Of a stretch of DNA of 50,258 bases, positions 1 through 8,933 are shown piece by piece (position 1 is the stretch's first letter; the number at the start of each line of letters is the position of its first letter). Position numbers and translations under genes: made by a program. Source of the DNA: Aeriscardovia sp. (GTDB lineage: Bacteria > Actinomycetota > Actinomycetes > Actinomycetales > Bifidobacteriaceae); assembly GCA_017413255.1 (NCBI GenBank), contig JAFPUC010000011.1, forward strand, positions 1 to 50,258. Reading direction: 5' to 3'. The notes below the pieces were generated by a model. That model saw only the letters and a program-made list of their open reading frames with translations, was not told where the DNA came from and did not search any database.

Positions 1-122
1 CCCAAAAACCTGCTCAGACCCAAAGCCAGCCTAAGAAAGAAGAAAACGAGCCCAAGGCCCAGGCTTCCACCCAGGACCAAAAGAGCCAACCTGCCCAAAA
101 ACCTGCTCAGACCCAAAGCCAG
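1..122 (+). repeat. Direct repeat in linker of the muralytic protein
   Basis: A 29-base unit at 1-29 recurs exactly at 94-122, offset by 93 bases (31 codons). It encodes the QKPAQTQSQ unit of the Pro/Gln-rich linker. More copies may lie upstream of the window. In-frame repeats of this kind allow linker length variation. Confidence 0.85.
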
Positions 123-608
123 GCAGAGGGAAATTCCAGTAGTTCTTCCCGGACTTCATCGCAAAGTTCGCAAACTTCCTCCTCTTCCGCTTCTCCGGCT
201 ACGCCTGCCCAAACCCCGCAGCCGGCCCAAACTACTCCTTCCACCACCTCCCAGTCATCCTCCCAGGTCTCTCCTGCCGATTCCTCTTCAGAGCTTTCCG
301 GAGAACTTACTCCCGCAGAGGCCCAGACTTTCGCTGCAGGCGTGGCAGAGGATCAGTACGGATGGGGTTCTACCCAGTTCTCTTGCCTAGTAGAGCTGTG
401 GAACAGAGAATCTGGATGGATGTGGGATGCTGAAAACGTATACTCAGGAGCATATGGAATAGCCCAGGCCCTTCCCCCATCCAAGATGGGTACCGGCTGG
501 GAGTACAATGCAAAGGTTCAGATAGACTGGGGTCTGTCTTACATCCTGGAGCGCTACACTACCCCATGTGGAGCGTGGAACCATGAGATAACTTACGGGT
601 GGTACTGA
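3..608 (+). CDS. Secreted muralytic (Rpf/transglycosylase-like) protein, C-terminal part
   Basis: The gene enters from the left edge; the readable frame runs from base 3 to a TGA at 606-608. About 110 residues of Q/S/T/P-rich low-complexity linker, with a repeated QKPAQTQSQ unit, lead into a C-terminal domain of roughly 85 residues. That domain has the look of the lysozyme-like module of resuscitation-promoting and aggregation-promoting factors: WNRESGW, then SGAYGIAQALPPSKM, then a closing CGAWNH...GWY. Proteins of this kind cleave peptidoglycan outside the cell. In bifidobacteria, from memory, the same C-terminal module follows G5 domains and the gene sits beside ksgA, as here. The N-terminus and any signal peptide lie outside the window. 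The family call is by motif resemblance only; the exact catalytic type is not certain. Confidence 0.75.
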   Translation, partial: QKPAQTQSQPKKEENEPKAQASTQDQKSQPAQKPAQTQSQAEGNSSSSSRTSSQSSQTSSSSASPATPAQTPQPAQTTPSTTSQSSSQVSPADSSSELSGELTPAEAQTFAAGVAEDQYGWGSTQFSCLVELWNRESGWMWDAENVYSGAYGIAQALPPSKMGTGWEYNAKVQIDWGLSYILERYTTPCGAWNHEITYGWY

Positions 609-1430
609 GTGTCTTCCATTCCGGGAGCCGCATGGATTAAGTCAAAATCTGCACAACTGGGAGTAGCACCCTCCAAGGCTCTGGGTCAAAACTTTATGGT
701 GGATCCCCATTTTCTTTCTCATATTGCCTCTTTAGCGCCCAAGGAGACGGGACGCGTTCTGGAAGTAGGTCCAGGCCTGGGATCCCTCACTCTTCCCTTG
801 CTGGAGCAAGGTTTTGAAGTAAAAGCTGTTGAATTGGATTCTCGCCTAGCCTCAGCATTGCCGGGCACGATAAAGGAACTCGCGCCAGAATATTTGGGGC
901 GCTTCTCCTGCCTCCATAAGGACGCCTTAAAACTAAAGCCGCAGGATTTAGGGTGGGAAAGTGAGTTTTCTCTGGTCTCTAATTTGCCCTATTCAGTTTC
1001 TGTACCCGTGATTTTGCACCTGCTTTCCTCTTTTCCTAAGCTCTCTTCATTTCTAGTACTTGTGCAAAAAGAAGTGGGAGAGAGGATGTGCGCGAAAAGG
1101 GGCGGGAAAAACTACGGGATTCCCACTCTAAAACTTGCATGGTTTGGAGAAGCGAAGATTTGCGAAAACGTGCCCAGAAGTATATTTTGGCCTGTCCCGC
1201 ACGTCGATTCGGTGCTGGTGGAGTTTAAAAGGAAACCGAGAGGGCAGGATCTGAGGGAAAAGACCTTCTTTCTCATTGATAAAGCTTTTTCTTCAAGAAG
1301 GAAGACCTTAAAAAATTCGCTCTCATTTCTAAATAAATCCCTTCTTGAGCAATCTAAAATAGATCTTTCTTTGCGACCGGAAAATCTTAGCGTTGCAGAT
1401 TTTGAGAGTATAGCAGCTCTGCTTTCCTAA
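609..1430 (+). CDS. rsmA: 16S rRNA (adenine1518-N6/adenine1519-N6)-dimethyltransferase
   Basis: Dimethylates two adjacent adenines in the 3' hairpin of 16S rRNA during small-subunit assembly, using S-adenosylmethionine. The 273-residue length is normal. Family landmarks are in order: ALGQNFMVDPHFL near residue 25, the SAM-binding VLEVGPGLGSLT, the acidic VELD, then SNLPYSVSVPV (the NLPY motif IV) and the C-terminal PVPHVDSVLVEF and FSSRRKTLKNSL stretches. The GTG start follows the TGA of the previous gene directly (TGA-GTG), with only a weak GGGTGG upstream, so translation is probably coupled to the upstream gene. Its 3' end overlaps the convergent MATE gene by 44 bases. This gene is also called ksgA. 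Confidence 0.95.
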   Translation: MSSIPGAAWIKSKSAQLGVAPSKALGQNFMVDPHFLSHIASLAPKETGRVLEVGPGLGSLTLPLLEQGFEVKAVELDSRLASALPGTIKELAPEYLGRFSCLHKDALKLKPQDLGWESEFSLVSNLPYSVSVPVILHLLSSFPKLSSFLVLVQKEVGERMCAKRGGKNYGIPTLKLAWFGEAKICENVPRSIFWPVPHVDSVLVEFKRKPRGQDLREKTFFLIDKAFSSRRKTLKNSLSFLNKSLLEQSKIDLSLRPENLSVADFESIAALLS

Positions 1431-2785
1431 GGTCACTGAAGACAAGAATTTGCATGGGGACGGTTAAGAGAAAAGTAAGGCAGTCCGAAACCGGTTGGCA
1501 AATTTCCAGACCCAAAAATCCAAAGCAAGCGGGAAAAATAAAGAGGAGGGGCACCAAAAACACTCCCTGCCTTGCCAGCCCCACGAGGGAAGCTATGAGG
1601 GTGTGGCCTAAAGTCTGCTGCATCATATTGGAGCAGATTATAAATGAGTAGAGCGGAAAAGTTAGAGAGAAAAACCGAAGGAAGTCAGATCCGTATTTCA
1701 CTACTGGCGGGCTGTTTCTAAAGAGTGCTATCAGATAGGGCGCAAAAATTGATTGAAGGATGGAAACTAAAATGAGCAGGACTGCAGAAGCAATCAAAAT
1801 TAGGTAGTATCCCCTTTTTACCCTGTAGTATTTATGCGCTCCGAAATTATAGCCGCATACCGGCTGATATCCCCTTCCCATGCCTATTTCTGCCGATGCG
1901 GTCAAAAGAAGGATTCTATTTGCTATTGTCACTCCGGCTATAGCGGCAGGTCCGAAGGGATCGGTGACAAGGTTAAAAATATCCGTGGAAACCGCACCCA
2001 TGACGTTTCGAACAAAATTAGGCATCCCTGCTGACAAAATCGGGCCAAAGCTCATAAAAGAGAACCTTTTAAGGTCTAGGGGCACCTGGCTCTTTTTCGC
2101 GAAAAGGAAAAGAAGCAGGAAGAATGAAAGAGATTCGCAAATGGCGGTGGCGATGCCCGCTCCAAGCATCCCCAAATGCATTGAGAAAATAAATAGGGGC
2201 TCTAAGAATATGTTTAATACCGCCCCCAACGCAATTCCAATCATAGATTCTTTGGCTAGGCCCTGGAATCTAAGTATTGGGTCGAAGGCGTAGCTCGTGC
2301 AGTAGAGGGGGCTGGCCATAAGCAGGGGAATGAGATAGGTGGAAGCCATGCCTAAAAGCCCGGGAGTGGCCCCCATAATCCGCACTATATCGGATCTAAA
2401 TATCAAAAAAAGCGATCCGAGGATGCAAGAAAGAAGAAAGGCGGAAGAAATTGCCGTCGAAGCGAGTTGCTTTGACTTTTCAATATCCTTTTTTCCCCAA
2501 AAGCACGGAAATTCGGTTGCCCGCCCCGGCCCCAAATAAAAGCCCGAAAGCCTGGATGAGAACCATAACAGGCATTACCACCCCTGAGGCCGCGGCGGCA
2601 TCGGTGCCGATCCTTCCAAGGTAAAAGGTATCCGTGAGGTTATAGACCACCCCTATTATGTTGGCCACAACGGCAGGCAAAGAAAGCCTGAAGATAAGCG
2701 GACCCAAAGGGGAAAGAGTCATCTGGGAAAACTTGTCGGGAAATTTTTTAATATTTTTCGCGGGTCTATGCATTGTAGACTCCAT
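1387..2785 (-). pseudogene. MATE-family efflux transporter, frameshifted
   Basis: Two minus-strand frames together encode one MATE transporter. The N-terminal part (2785 down to 2480) has PAVVANIIGVVYNLTDTFYLG and ends ISVLLGKKGY-stop. The C-terminal part (from about 2500 down to 1387) resumes at KKDIEKSKQLAST. The upstream paralogue reads VALGKKDKNL at this point, so the break is a one-base gain within a G4A6 run (plus-strand T6 at 2489-2494, C4 at 2495-2498). With five A's the reading LLGKKDIEK would be restored. The remainder, with about ten further membrane segments, is intact. The start overlaps the upstream MATE gene by 20 bases, so the two were made as a pair. A sequencing error or phase-variable homopolymer cannot be excluded. 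Confidence 0.85.
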
Positions 2786-4160
2786 CTGCCTCAGACTTGG
2801 ACTTTGAAGCGATTTCTTCCTTCTTTAGCGATTTAAATACATAAGCTTGGCAGGGCAGCGCAAAAGCAAATGCTACAAGATCGGCCAGAGGCTGTGCAAT
2901 TTCCACTCCGAGCATTGAAAGGAAATGGGGGAGGATTAGAAGAAGCGGTATCAGCACCACCCCACGTCTTAAAGATCCTATTACTGTGGAAAGAACCGGG
3001 TGATCCAGGGTCTGGGAAACCATATTGAATAGGACAATCCATGTAGTCAGGACCAAAGTGGCAGACTGCCATCTTAGGGCTTCTGCTCCAATTCGTATCA
3101 CTTCCGGATTAGTCTGGAAAATAAGGATGAAATAAGGGGCAAAAATTAACTGAAAAGTAGAAATGACGGCTAAAATGCCTGCTGTGGACCAGACGGTAAT
3201 GCTGTAGCCCTTGCGCACTCTGTCAAACTTTCCGGCTCCGTAATTGAATCCGCATACCGGCTGATATCCCTGCCCAAGTCCTCCGCGCAGGGAATTTGAA
3301 AAAGTAACTATCCTATTTACTATCGTCATTGCAGCTACTGCCGGGACGCCAAATGGAGCAGAAACCACATCGAGGATGTCCATTCCGACGGCGCGCATGA
3401 TATTTCTAAAGAAGGTTGGCATGCCCGTAGAAAAAATAGTACGCAACTGCCTAATCTCAAAGAACTTTAATTTTATTTTTACTTGCCCCCGGAAGTGGTA
3501 AATAAAAGCGAGAAGCAAAAATGAAATTCCCTGGCAGATAGCGGTAGCGATGCCTGCTCCAAGCATCCCCAAATGCATGGTGAAGATAAACAGGGGCTCT
3601 AGGAAAATATTTAAAATCGCGCCAAAGGAGATTCCTATCATGGATTCTTTTGCCATGCCCTGAAATCTTAAAGCCGGATTGAATATGTAGGTTAGGCAAT
3701 TAAAGGGAGCGGCTATGAGGAGGGGAAGCATGTAGATGGAGGCCAGCGGGACAACTGATGAGGGAGCCCCGAGCATCCTGCACACCCAATGCCTGAATAT
3801 AATGCAGATTACCGCTAAAACGGCACTGATTACAAAAGTTATATAAAAGGCAGTGGCCACGAGGGCCTGGGCCAGATTTTTGTCTTTTTTTCCAAGCGCC
3901 ACAGACATTTTGTTGGCTCCGCCCATGCCAAGCATCATGCCTACGGACTTTACTCCAACCATAAGAGGCATAACAACTCCGGAAGCAGCGGCGGCAGCGG
4001 CGCTTAAATGCCCCACGTAGAAGGTGTCTACTAAGTTATAGATGACGGTTATTATGTTGGCTACTACAGCCGGCCCCGCAAGCGAATAAATCAATTTCGC
4101 AAGCGGAGAGCCGATCATCTTTTCATACTTATCCCCTCCACGTGCATTTACCTTTTTCAC
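2766..4160 (-). CDS. MATE-family multidrug/toxin efflux transporter
   Basis: A 464-residue polytopic membrane protein of the multi-antimicrobial extrusion family, which couples Na+ or H+ influx to export of small molecules. The N-terminal repeat carries GPAVVANIITVIYNLVDTFYVG, and the second half repeats the fold around GMPTFFRNIMRAVGMDI and GYQPVCGFNYGAG, a typical MATE signature. The GTG start at 4160 has GAGG eight bases upstream; an in-frame ATG at 4118 also follows GGAGGGG, at a longer spacing. It is the intact first gene of a tandem pair with the frameshifted copy downstream. The two proteins match along their length, pointing to a local duplication. The substrate cannot be told from sequence. 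Confidence 0.88.
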   Translation of the reverse strand: MKKVNARGGDKYEKMIGSPLAKLIYSLAGPAVVANIITVIYNLVDTFYVGHLSAAAAAASGVVMPLMVGVKSVGMMLGMGGANKMSVALGKKDKNLAQALVATAFYITFVISAVLAVICIIFRHWVCRMLGAPSSVVPLASIYMLPLLIAAPFNCLTYIFNPALRFQGMAKESMIGISFGAILNIFLEPLFIFTMHLGMLGAGIATAICQGISFLLLAFIYHFRGQVKIKLKFFEIRQLRTIFSTGMPTFFRNIMRAVGMDILDVVSAPFGVPAVAAMTIVNRIVTFSNSLRGGLGQGYQPVCGFNYGAGKFDRVRKGYSITVWSTAGILAVISTFQLIFAPYFILIFQTNPEVIRIGAEALRWQSATLVLTTWIVLFNMVSQTLDHPVLSTVIGSLRRGVVLIPLLLILPHFLSMLGVEIAQPLADLVAFAFALPCQAYVFKSLKKEEIASKSKSEADGVYNA

Positions 4161-4321
4161 TCTTTAACCTCAAAATATTATCGATCTATTATAGCCAGGC
4201 CAAATGCCTTTTTCAAGAGTGAAGCGGCATCTGATTTTGGAAGAACTTTTAAAGAGAGGTTAATTCAGAAGGAAAATGTAAAATCTACTTGAGATTGCCC
4301 CAAAAATTGGAAGAGGGTTAA

Positions 4322-4960
4322 ATGGCACCTAACGGACCTGACAGATCTGAACAGCAGGCCAGAAAAGAATATGTGAAAGACAGGCAAAAATTAGTCTTTC
4401 GATTCTGCGGCATAGTCCTGGCAGTGATCCTGGTGATCGCCCTGCTGGGATATTTTGGGGTATTTGGAATGATTGTTCCCCATGCCGTAAAAAACCAAAA
4501 AAACAATTTCGGCGTCACTGCTCCCTGCGCGCCTGCAGGGAGCAAAGCGCTTTCTACTTCCAGCATCACTTTGGAAGTATTGAACGGAACTACAAAAAGC
4601 GGATTGGCAGATGCCGTAGGCGAAGCCCTTTACTTTAGGGGATTTAACGTAGCAGGAATTGGGGATGCCAATAATAATTCCGTAGTTCACACCACCATAT
4701 ACGCCGGGAAAAACGCTTTAGCCGCCGCCTACACTTTAAGAGCTCAGCTCACCAGCTCCATCCTGGAGATGGATAACTCCACGGGAAGCGATGTGATTTT
4801 GGTTATAGGCCAAGACTTTTACGATCTGAAGGACGCAAATTCCGTAACGCTCAAAGAGGGCCAGTCCCTTTCTTCAATCCAGGGATGCAAGGTAGCTTCC
4901 CAGATACAAGACAGCCCCACCGTATCCGAACTGGGAGAAGTGGTGGGGCCGCTAAGCTAA
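4322..4960 (+). CDS. LytR C-terminal domain (LytR_C) membrane protein
   Basis: 212 residues. A basic N-terminal tail (DRSEQQARKEYVKDRQK) precedes one membrane segment at about residues 25-50. The extracytoplasmic part holds a LytR_C-like domain, about residues 75-165: ITLEVLNGTTKSGLADAVGE, then GFNVAGIGDA and later GSDVILVIGQDF. In actinobacteria such proteins lie at the envelope, sometimes with LytR-CpsA-Psr glycopolymer ligases; the catalytic LCP domain is absent here, so the role is probably accessory. The ATG at 4322 has GAGGG just upstream. The stop overlaps the convergent cca gene by four bases. Confidence 0.75.
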   Translation: MAPNGPDRSEQQARKEYVKDRQKLVFRFCGIVLAVILVIALLGYFGVFGMIVPHAVKNQKNNFGVTAPCAPAGSKALSTSSITLEVLNGTTKSGLADAVGEALYFRGFNVAGIGDANNNSVVHTTIYAGKNALAAAYTLRAQLTSSILEMDNSTGSDVILVIGQDFYDLKDANSVTLKEGQSLSSIQGCKVASQIQDSPTVSELGEVVGPLS

Positions 4961-6378
4961 AGGTTTAAATTTTCGCTGGCCCACTTCAAAAGTTCTTTTT
5001 TAGCCTTTAAATATCCCACGAGGCCGTTTTTCATTCTGTAGTCGAGCATATGCTGGTAAGCGCGCCCCACTTCTTCGCTGGGTTGCAGCCCCAGAAGGGC
5101 CATTATTTCATTTCCATTGAGTTCCGGCCTGATGGCGGAAAGATCTTCCTGCTTCTTTAGCTCTATAGCCCTGTTTTCGAGCTTATCCATGGCCTCTTCA
5201 AATTGGAGGATTTTACGTCTGTTTTTCGTAGTGACATCCGCCCTGGTAAGCCGGTTCAGGCGCGTGTAAAGATGGCCTGCATCCACTACATACCTTCTTA
5301 CCGCCGAATCGCTCCAAGGCTCATCTACGTATCCGTGAAACCTCAAGTGAAGACCCACCAGCGAAGAGACGTCGTCAACCGTTTTTTTATCAAAGCACAA
5401 TGCTTGGAGGCGCTTTCTTGCCATCTTTGCCCCTACCGCATCATGGTGGTGGAAGCTGACTTTGCCTTCGCCTTCAAATTTTCTAGTGCGGGGCTTTCCT
5501 ATATCGTGCATCAGGGAAGAAAGGCGCAAAACCAAATCCGGTCCCGGAACGTCCCCATCGGGACCCGTCTCGAGATTTATGGCATTGCTTAAAACGGAAA
5601 GGGTGTGCCCGTAGACATCCTTATGCATGTGATGCTCGTCAATTTCCATTTTCAGAGCTGGAATTTCAGGGAGAACTACGTCTGCTATTCCCAGATCCAC
5701 CATTGCATTAATTCCGCGCCTGGGGTGCCTTGAAAGCAGGATCTTTACAAATTCGTCCCTGATTCTTTCTGCAGAAACTATAGAAAGCCTGGGGGCCATG
5801 GAAGAAATCGCAAGGGAAGTGGATGACTCTATATAAAACCCAAGCTGGGCCATAAACCGCACGGCCCTCATAATCCTTAAAGGATCGTCGCTAAAGGAAA
5901 TATAGGGATCGATGGGGGTTCTCAGAATCTTTCTCCCCAGGTCAATGGCTCCTCCGAAAGGATCTACAAAAGCCACTTCGGGAAGCCTTATGGCCATGCA
6001 GTTTACGGTAAAGTCGCGCCTTGAAAGATCTGACTCTAAAGTAGCTGCGGCATCCACCCGGGGCTTTCTGGAGTCTGGAGAGTAGGTATCGGATCGGTAG
6101 GTGGTAACTTCGGCGCTTAAAAAGGACCCATTATCCGTCCTTTTCCTCGCCCCCAAGGTTCCAAAGGGGCGCCCCATGTCCCAAAACCCGTCTTTGCCCC
6201 ATGCGCGCAATATGGGCTCGCTTTGTTCTACGGTAGCGGAAGTGGCAAAGTCATAATCATGAACGGGCCTGGAAAGAAGAAGATCCCTTACTGCCCCTCC
6301 TACCAGAGACAGCTCAAATCCCGCGTTGGAGAACATTTCTCCCAACTGCATAATTTCGGGTTTAATTTGAAACCACAC
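4957..6378 (-). CDS. CCA tRNA nucleotidyltransferase with HD domain
   Basis: Adds or repairs the 3' CCA end of tRNAs. The head domain has LVGGAVRDLLL followed by the metal-binding DYDF, then RRDFTVNCMAIRLP and DDPLRIMRAVRFMAQLGF, all typical of class II CCA/poly(A) polymerases. An HD phosphohydrolase domain follows in the middle (LMHDIGKPRTRKFEGEGKVSFHHHDAVG), as in many actinobacterial and enteric Cca proteins. I place the start at the GTG at 6378 (473 residues) because AAGGGG lies five bases upstream; a TTG at 6393 is the longer option. In actinobacteria the gene commonly stands divergent from the mutT-DUF6049-murJ group, as here. Confidence 0.9.
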   Translation of the reverse strand: MWFQIKPEIMQLGEMFSNAGFELSLVGGAVRDLLLSRPVHDYDFATSATVEQSEPILRAWGKDGFWDMGRPFGTLGARKRTDNGSFLSAEVTTYRSDTYSPDSRKPRVDAAATLESDLSRRDFTVNCMAIRLPEVAFVDPFGGAIDLGRKILRTPIDPYISFSDDPLRIMRAVRFMAQLGFYIESSTSLAISSMAPRLSIVSAERIRDEFVKILLSRHPRRGINAMVDLGIADVVLPEIPALKMEIDEHHMHKDVYGHTLSVLSNAINLETGPDGDVPGPDLVLRLSSLMHDIGKPRTRKFEGEGKVSFHHHDAVGAKMARKRLQALCFDKKTVDDVSSLVGLHLRFHGYVDEPWSDSAVRRYVVDAGHLYTRLNRLTRADVTTKNRRKILQFEEAMDKLENRAIELKKQEDLSAIRPELNGNEIMALLGLQPSEEVGRAYQHMLDYRMKNGLVGYLKAKKELLKWASENLNL

Positions 6379-6606
6379 AGGAACCCCTTCCAACAGCCCG
6401 AAGATTTTCCAGACGGGCTACTACGCGAAGGCATCCCCGGCGCATTCTAGGTCAAACTACGTGGCGGGGGAGGCGAAGAAGGCGCAGACTTAAGACTTCA
6501 TGTTCAAATCTTATTTATTTTACAGAAAAAATGATTACGGTAAAATCAGATACCACCGCGAAGTGGCACAGAATGGAATTTAGAGAGAATCTTTTAGGAG
6601 AGGTCA

Positions 6607-7137
6607 ATGTATGCTTTCAGCGGGTTGGAAATGCCTACACCTTCTTTAGTGGCCGCACATTACCCCAGCATCATCTCTGTATTCGCTCATTCGAAAGCTC
6701 CTCAACTTCCCGTGGACCGCCAATATTCGGCGGGCGGCCTAATTTTCGACGAGGACAACAGAGTGGCAGTGCTATCCAAAAAAGCCAGAAATAACCAAAC
6801 GGTATGGTGCCTGCCTAAAGGCCATATAAAAAAAGGAGAAACCTTTGAAGAAACGGCTGTCAGGGAGGTGAAGGAAGAAACCGGCATTTTAGGAACCATA
6901 CTGGGATCCATCGCAACTATAGATTACTGGTTTATGAATAGCACCTACAGAATCCACAAACTAGTCCACCATTACGTTTTAAGGAGGGTGTCCGGTATTT
7001 TAAGCGTGGAAGGCGATCCTGATAGGGAGGCCCAAGGAGTAGAGTGGGTAGACTTGAATATTTTGCCCAATCTTCTCAGCTACCCTAACGAGCGAACGAT
7101 AGTAAAAATTTACAAGAAAAAATATTGTCGCAAATGA
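6607..7137 (+). CDS. Nudix hydrolase (MutT-like)
   Basis: Hydrolyses a nucleoside diphosphate linked to another moiety; the substrate is unknown. The Nudix box is perfect: from residue 73, GHIKKGETFEE then TAVREVKEETGI, which fits GX5EX7REUXEEXGU. It is preceded by the usual AGGLIF strand near residue 42. The length is 176 residues with a basic tail (KIYKKKYCRK). TTAGGAGAGG sits just before the ATG. The stop overlaps the start of the DUF6049 gene (ATGATGA), so the two are translationally coupled and form an operon with murJ, a conserved trio in actinobacteria. Confidence 0.9.
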   Translation: MYAFSGLEMPTPSLVAAHYPSIISVFAHSKAPQLPVDRQYSAGGLIFDEDNRVAVLSKKARNNQTVWCLPKGHIKKGETFEETAVREVKEETGILGTILGSIATIDYWFMNSTYRIHKLVHHYVLRRVSGILSVEGDPDREAQGVEWVDLNILPNLLSYPNERTIVKIYKKKYCRK

Positions 7138-8930
7138 TGAAAAATGTTGCCGGAAAAATGGCAACATTTTCCCTGCTCTTCCTGCTCCTACTCCTATTTT
7201 TTTCCTTTCCGCATGAAGCAATGGCTTCTGAAGGAAAGGTGGATCTGAGCATATTGAGCGAAAGCCCTGCAGTGGGACGGGAAAGCCAATGGAAAGCGGA
7301 AGTAGAAATCACAAACGAATCTGGATTTTTGCTCTCTGCCGGCCTTCTGGAGGCCAGAAGTTCTACAAGCCCCGTCTCTTCTCCTTCGACCATGAACTTA
7401 TGGGCCACAGGGCATATGAATCTTTCAACCCCCGTCTTGCTGGCTCAAGCTTCTACCCCCTCCCTTGAACCCGGATCCTCCTTTAAGGCCAGTCTGGAGG
7501 GCATTGGGGAAAGCTTGGGAGGGGAGTGGGGGGCAAGGCCCCTGGAATTTTTCTTTGCATCTTCCTCTAACGGATCGCAAATAAGTTACAGTATAAACAG
7601 TTTCGTCACGCTCACCCCCGCTTTCACCGATCTTCCTTCCCTTCCCATTTCACTTTTATACATAGATCCGGGCCCCACTGACGCCAGCAAAAAAGGATCT
7701 CAAAGCCTCATCGATACAGGCGAGGGAAAAGTGCTGCTGCAAACCCGGAAAACTTTTCCAACTTCCCTAATGTCGGAAGAAAAAATACAGATCATAGAAG
7801 ACGGGAGAACGGAACAGGAATTTAAAGATGCCTCAGCTCTAGAGCAGCCGGCCCAGCTCTCCATCAACTATCTTGGGCAAATGCCGAAACAGGTGAAAGA
7901 GTGGCAGGGGGAGGAGGATTTACCAAAAATCCTCGTGTCCTCTTCACCCCTTTCATCATCTCAACTGGAAGAGGGGGCGTCTTTAGGTTACAATGCGGCC
8001 CTGGAAGAGGGGGGAAAGTCTCAAACCATTTCCCTGCCCGCAGGAAAAGTCACTCTTCTCTCTTCCAGCCCCCTCCTATCTGCGCTGGCGGGAGGAACCC
8101 CTTCCAGCGCATGGGCGCAAGCCGAGCAAACCGAAGCGGGAAGGGAGGCCCGCTTTATAGCGCAGATCGCTGCAATGCGGGGAATAAAAGACCCTCTAAT
8201 CGTGGAGGCTTCGCCTTCTTCGCTGCCCATTCTCTCCTTTTTATCCGGTGAAAAATGGATCGACTTTAAAACCATAAATGAGGATCTGGCATGGCAGTGG
8301 CCCTCATCTTCCGCTTCTTCTTCCCAAAGCAATACGCAAGAGCAGATTTCTTCCCCTTTTCCCCAGGTCTCCCTTTTTTCTTCCCTTTCCACGGAAACAA
8401 AAACGGCTGCAACATGGGCCAAGGCAGTGGAAAATGAAGCCGATTACGCCCAACTTTGCTCCCACAGCCAAAACGACGAGGTGAGGGCGGCAGGCCAAGA
8501 GGCCCTTCTCTACATGCAAAGCGATCTCAATCGGTGCTTAAATCTTTCAGTTTCAAATGAAATAACTGTCTTAAGCGAATCGGCCAGCCTGCCGGTAACT
8601 ATAAAAAATTCGCTTCCCTTTCCCATAAAAGCCAAAGTGCGCTCCCTCGCCTCAAATTCGCAAATTACCATTCTCCCGGAAAAAGAGTCGCAGGTAGCAA
8701 GCAAAATGGAAAGCCAAATTGATTTTCCTGTGCAGATTCACAGCTCCATTCGGAGCAGGGTTACTTTCTGGATCGGAGGGTTTTATCATCCTGTCACTAA
8801 AATTAGTACGCAACTCAACAGCCATTTGACCGTCACCCGGTTAAATGTGACAATTCTCATCATTCCCGCAGGCCTGCTCACGCTTTTCGGCTGCATCAGG
8901 CAGGTGCGCAGAAAAAAGAAGAACGGTTGA
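7134..8930 (+). CDS. DUF6049 family secreted, membrane-anchored protein
   Basis: About 598 residues, of unknown biochemical function. An N-terminal signal sequence (SLLFLLLLLFFSF, ending near HEAMA) leads to a large extracytoplasmic region. Near the C-terminus a single membrane segment (VTILIIPAGLLTLFG) is followed by a basic tail (RQVRRKKKNG), so the bulk of the protein lies outside the cell. The region after residue 450 resembles a beta-sandwich often seen in these proteins. The gene nearly always lies between a Nudix gene and murJ in actinobacteria, suggesting an envelope role linked to lipid II flipping. I chose the ATG at 7134 inside the overlapping Nudix stop; a TTG at 7125 is also possible. 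A perfect stem-loop covers codons 3-12. Confidence 0.82.
   Translation: MMKNVAGKMATFSLLFLLLLLFFSFPHEAMASEGKVDLSILSESPAVGRESQWKAEVEITNESGFLLSAGLLEARSSTSPVSSPSTMNLWATGHMNLSTPVLLAQASTPSLEPGSSFKASLEGIGESLGGEWGARPLEFFFASSSNGSQISYSINSFVTLTPAFTDLPSLPISLLYIDPGPTDASKKGSQSLIDTGEGKVLLQTRKTFPTSLMSEEKIQIIEDGRTEQEFKDASALEQPAQLSINYLGQMPKQVKEWQGEEDLPKILVSSSPLSSSQLEEGASLGYNAALEEGGKSQTISLPAGKVTLLSSSPLLSALAGGTPSSAWAQAEQTEAGREARFIAQIAAMRGIKDPLIVEASPSSLPILSFLSGEKWIDFKTINEDLAWQWPSSSASSSQSNTQEQISSPFPQVSLFSSLSTETKTAATWAKAVENEADYAQLCSHSQNDEVRAAGQEALLYMQSDLNRCLNLSVSNEITVLSESASLPVTIKNSLPFPIKAKVRSLASNSQITILPEKESQVASKMESQIDFPVQIHSSIRSRVTFWIGGFYHPVTKISTQLNSHLTVTRLNVTILIIPAGLLTLFGCIRQVRRKKKNG
7141..7170 (+). promoter_or_regulatory. 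Perfect 11-bp stem-loop at the start of the DUF6049 gene
   Basis: Arms AAAATGTTGCC (7141-7151) and GGCAACATTTT (7160-7170) are exact reverse complements around an eight-base loop. The element lies within the first dozen codons and directly after the Nudix stop. The 3' arm ends in TTTT, so it could act as a weak intrinsic terminator or attenuator, or mask the start codon; function is inferred only. Confidence 0.55.
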
Positions 8931-8933
8931 TAG

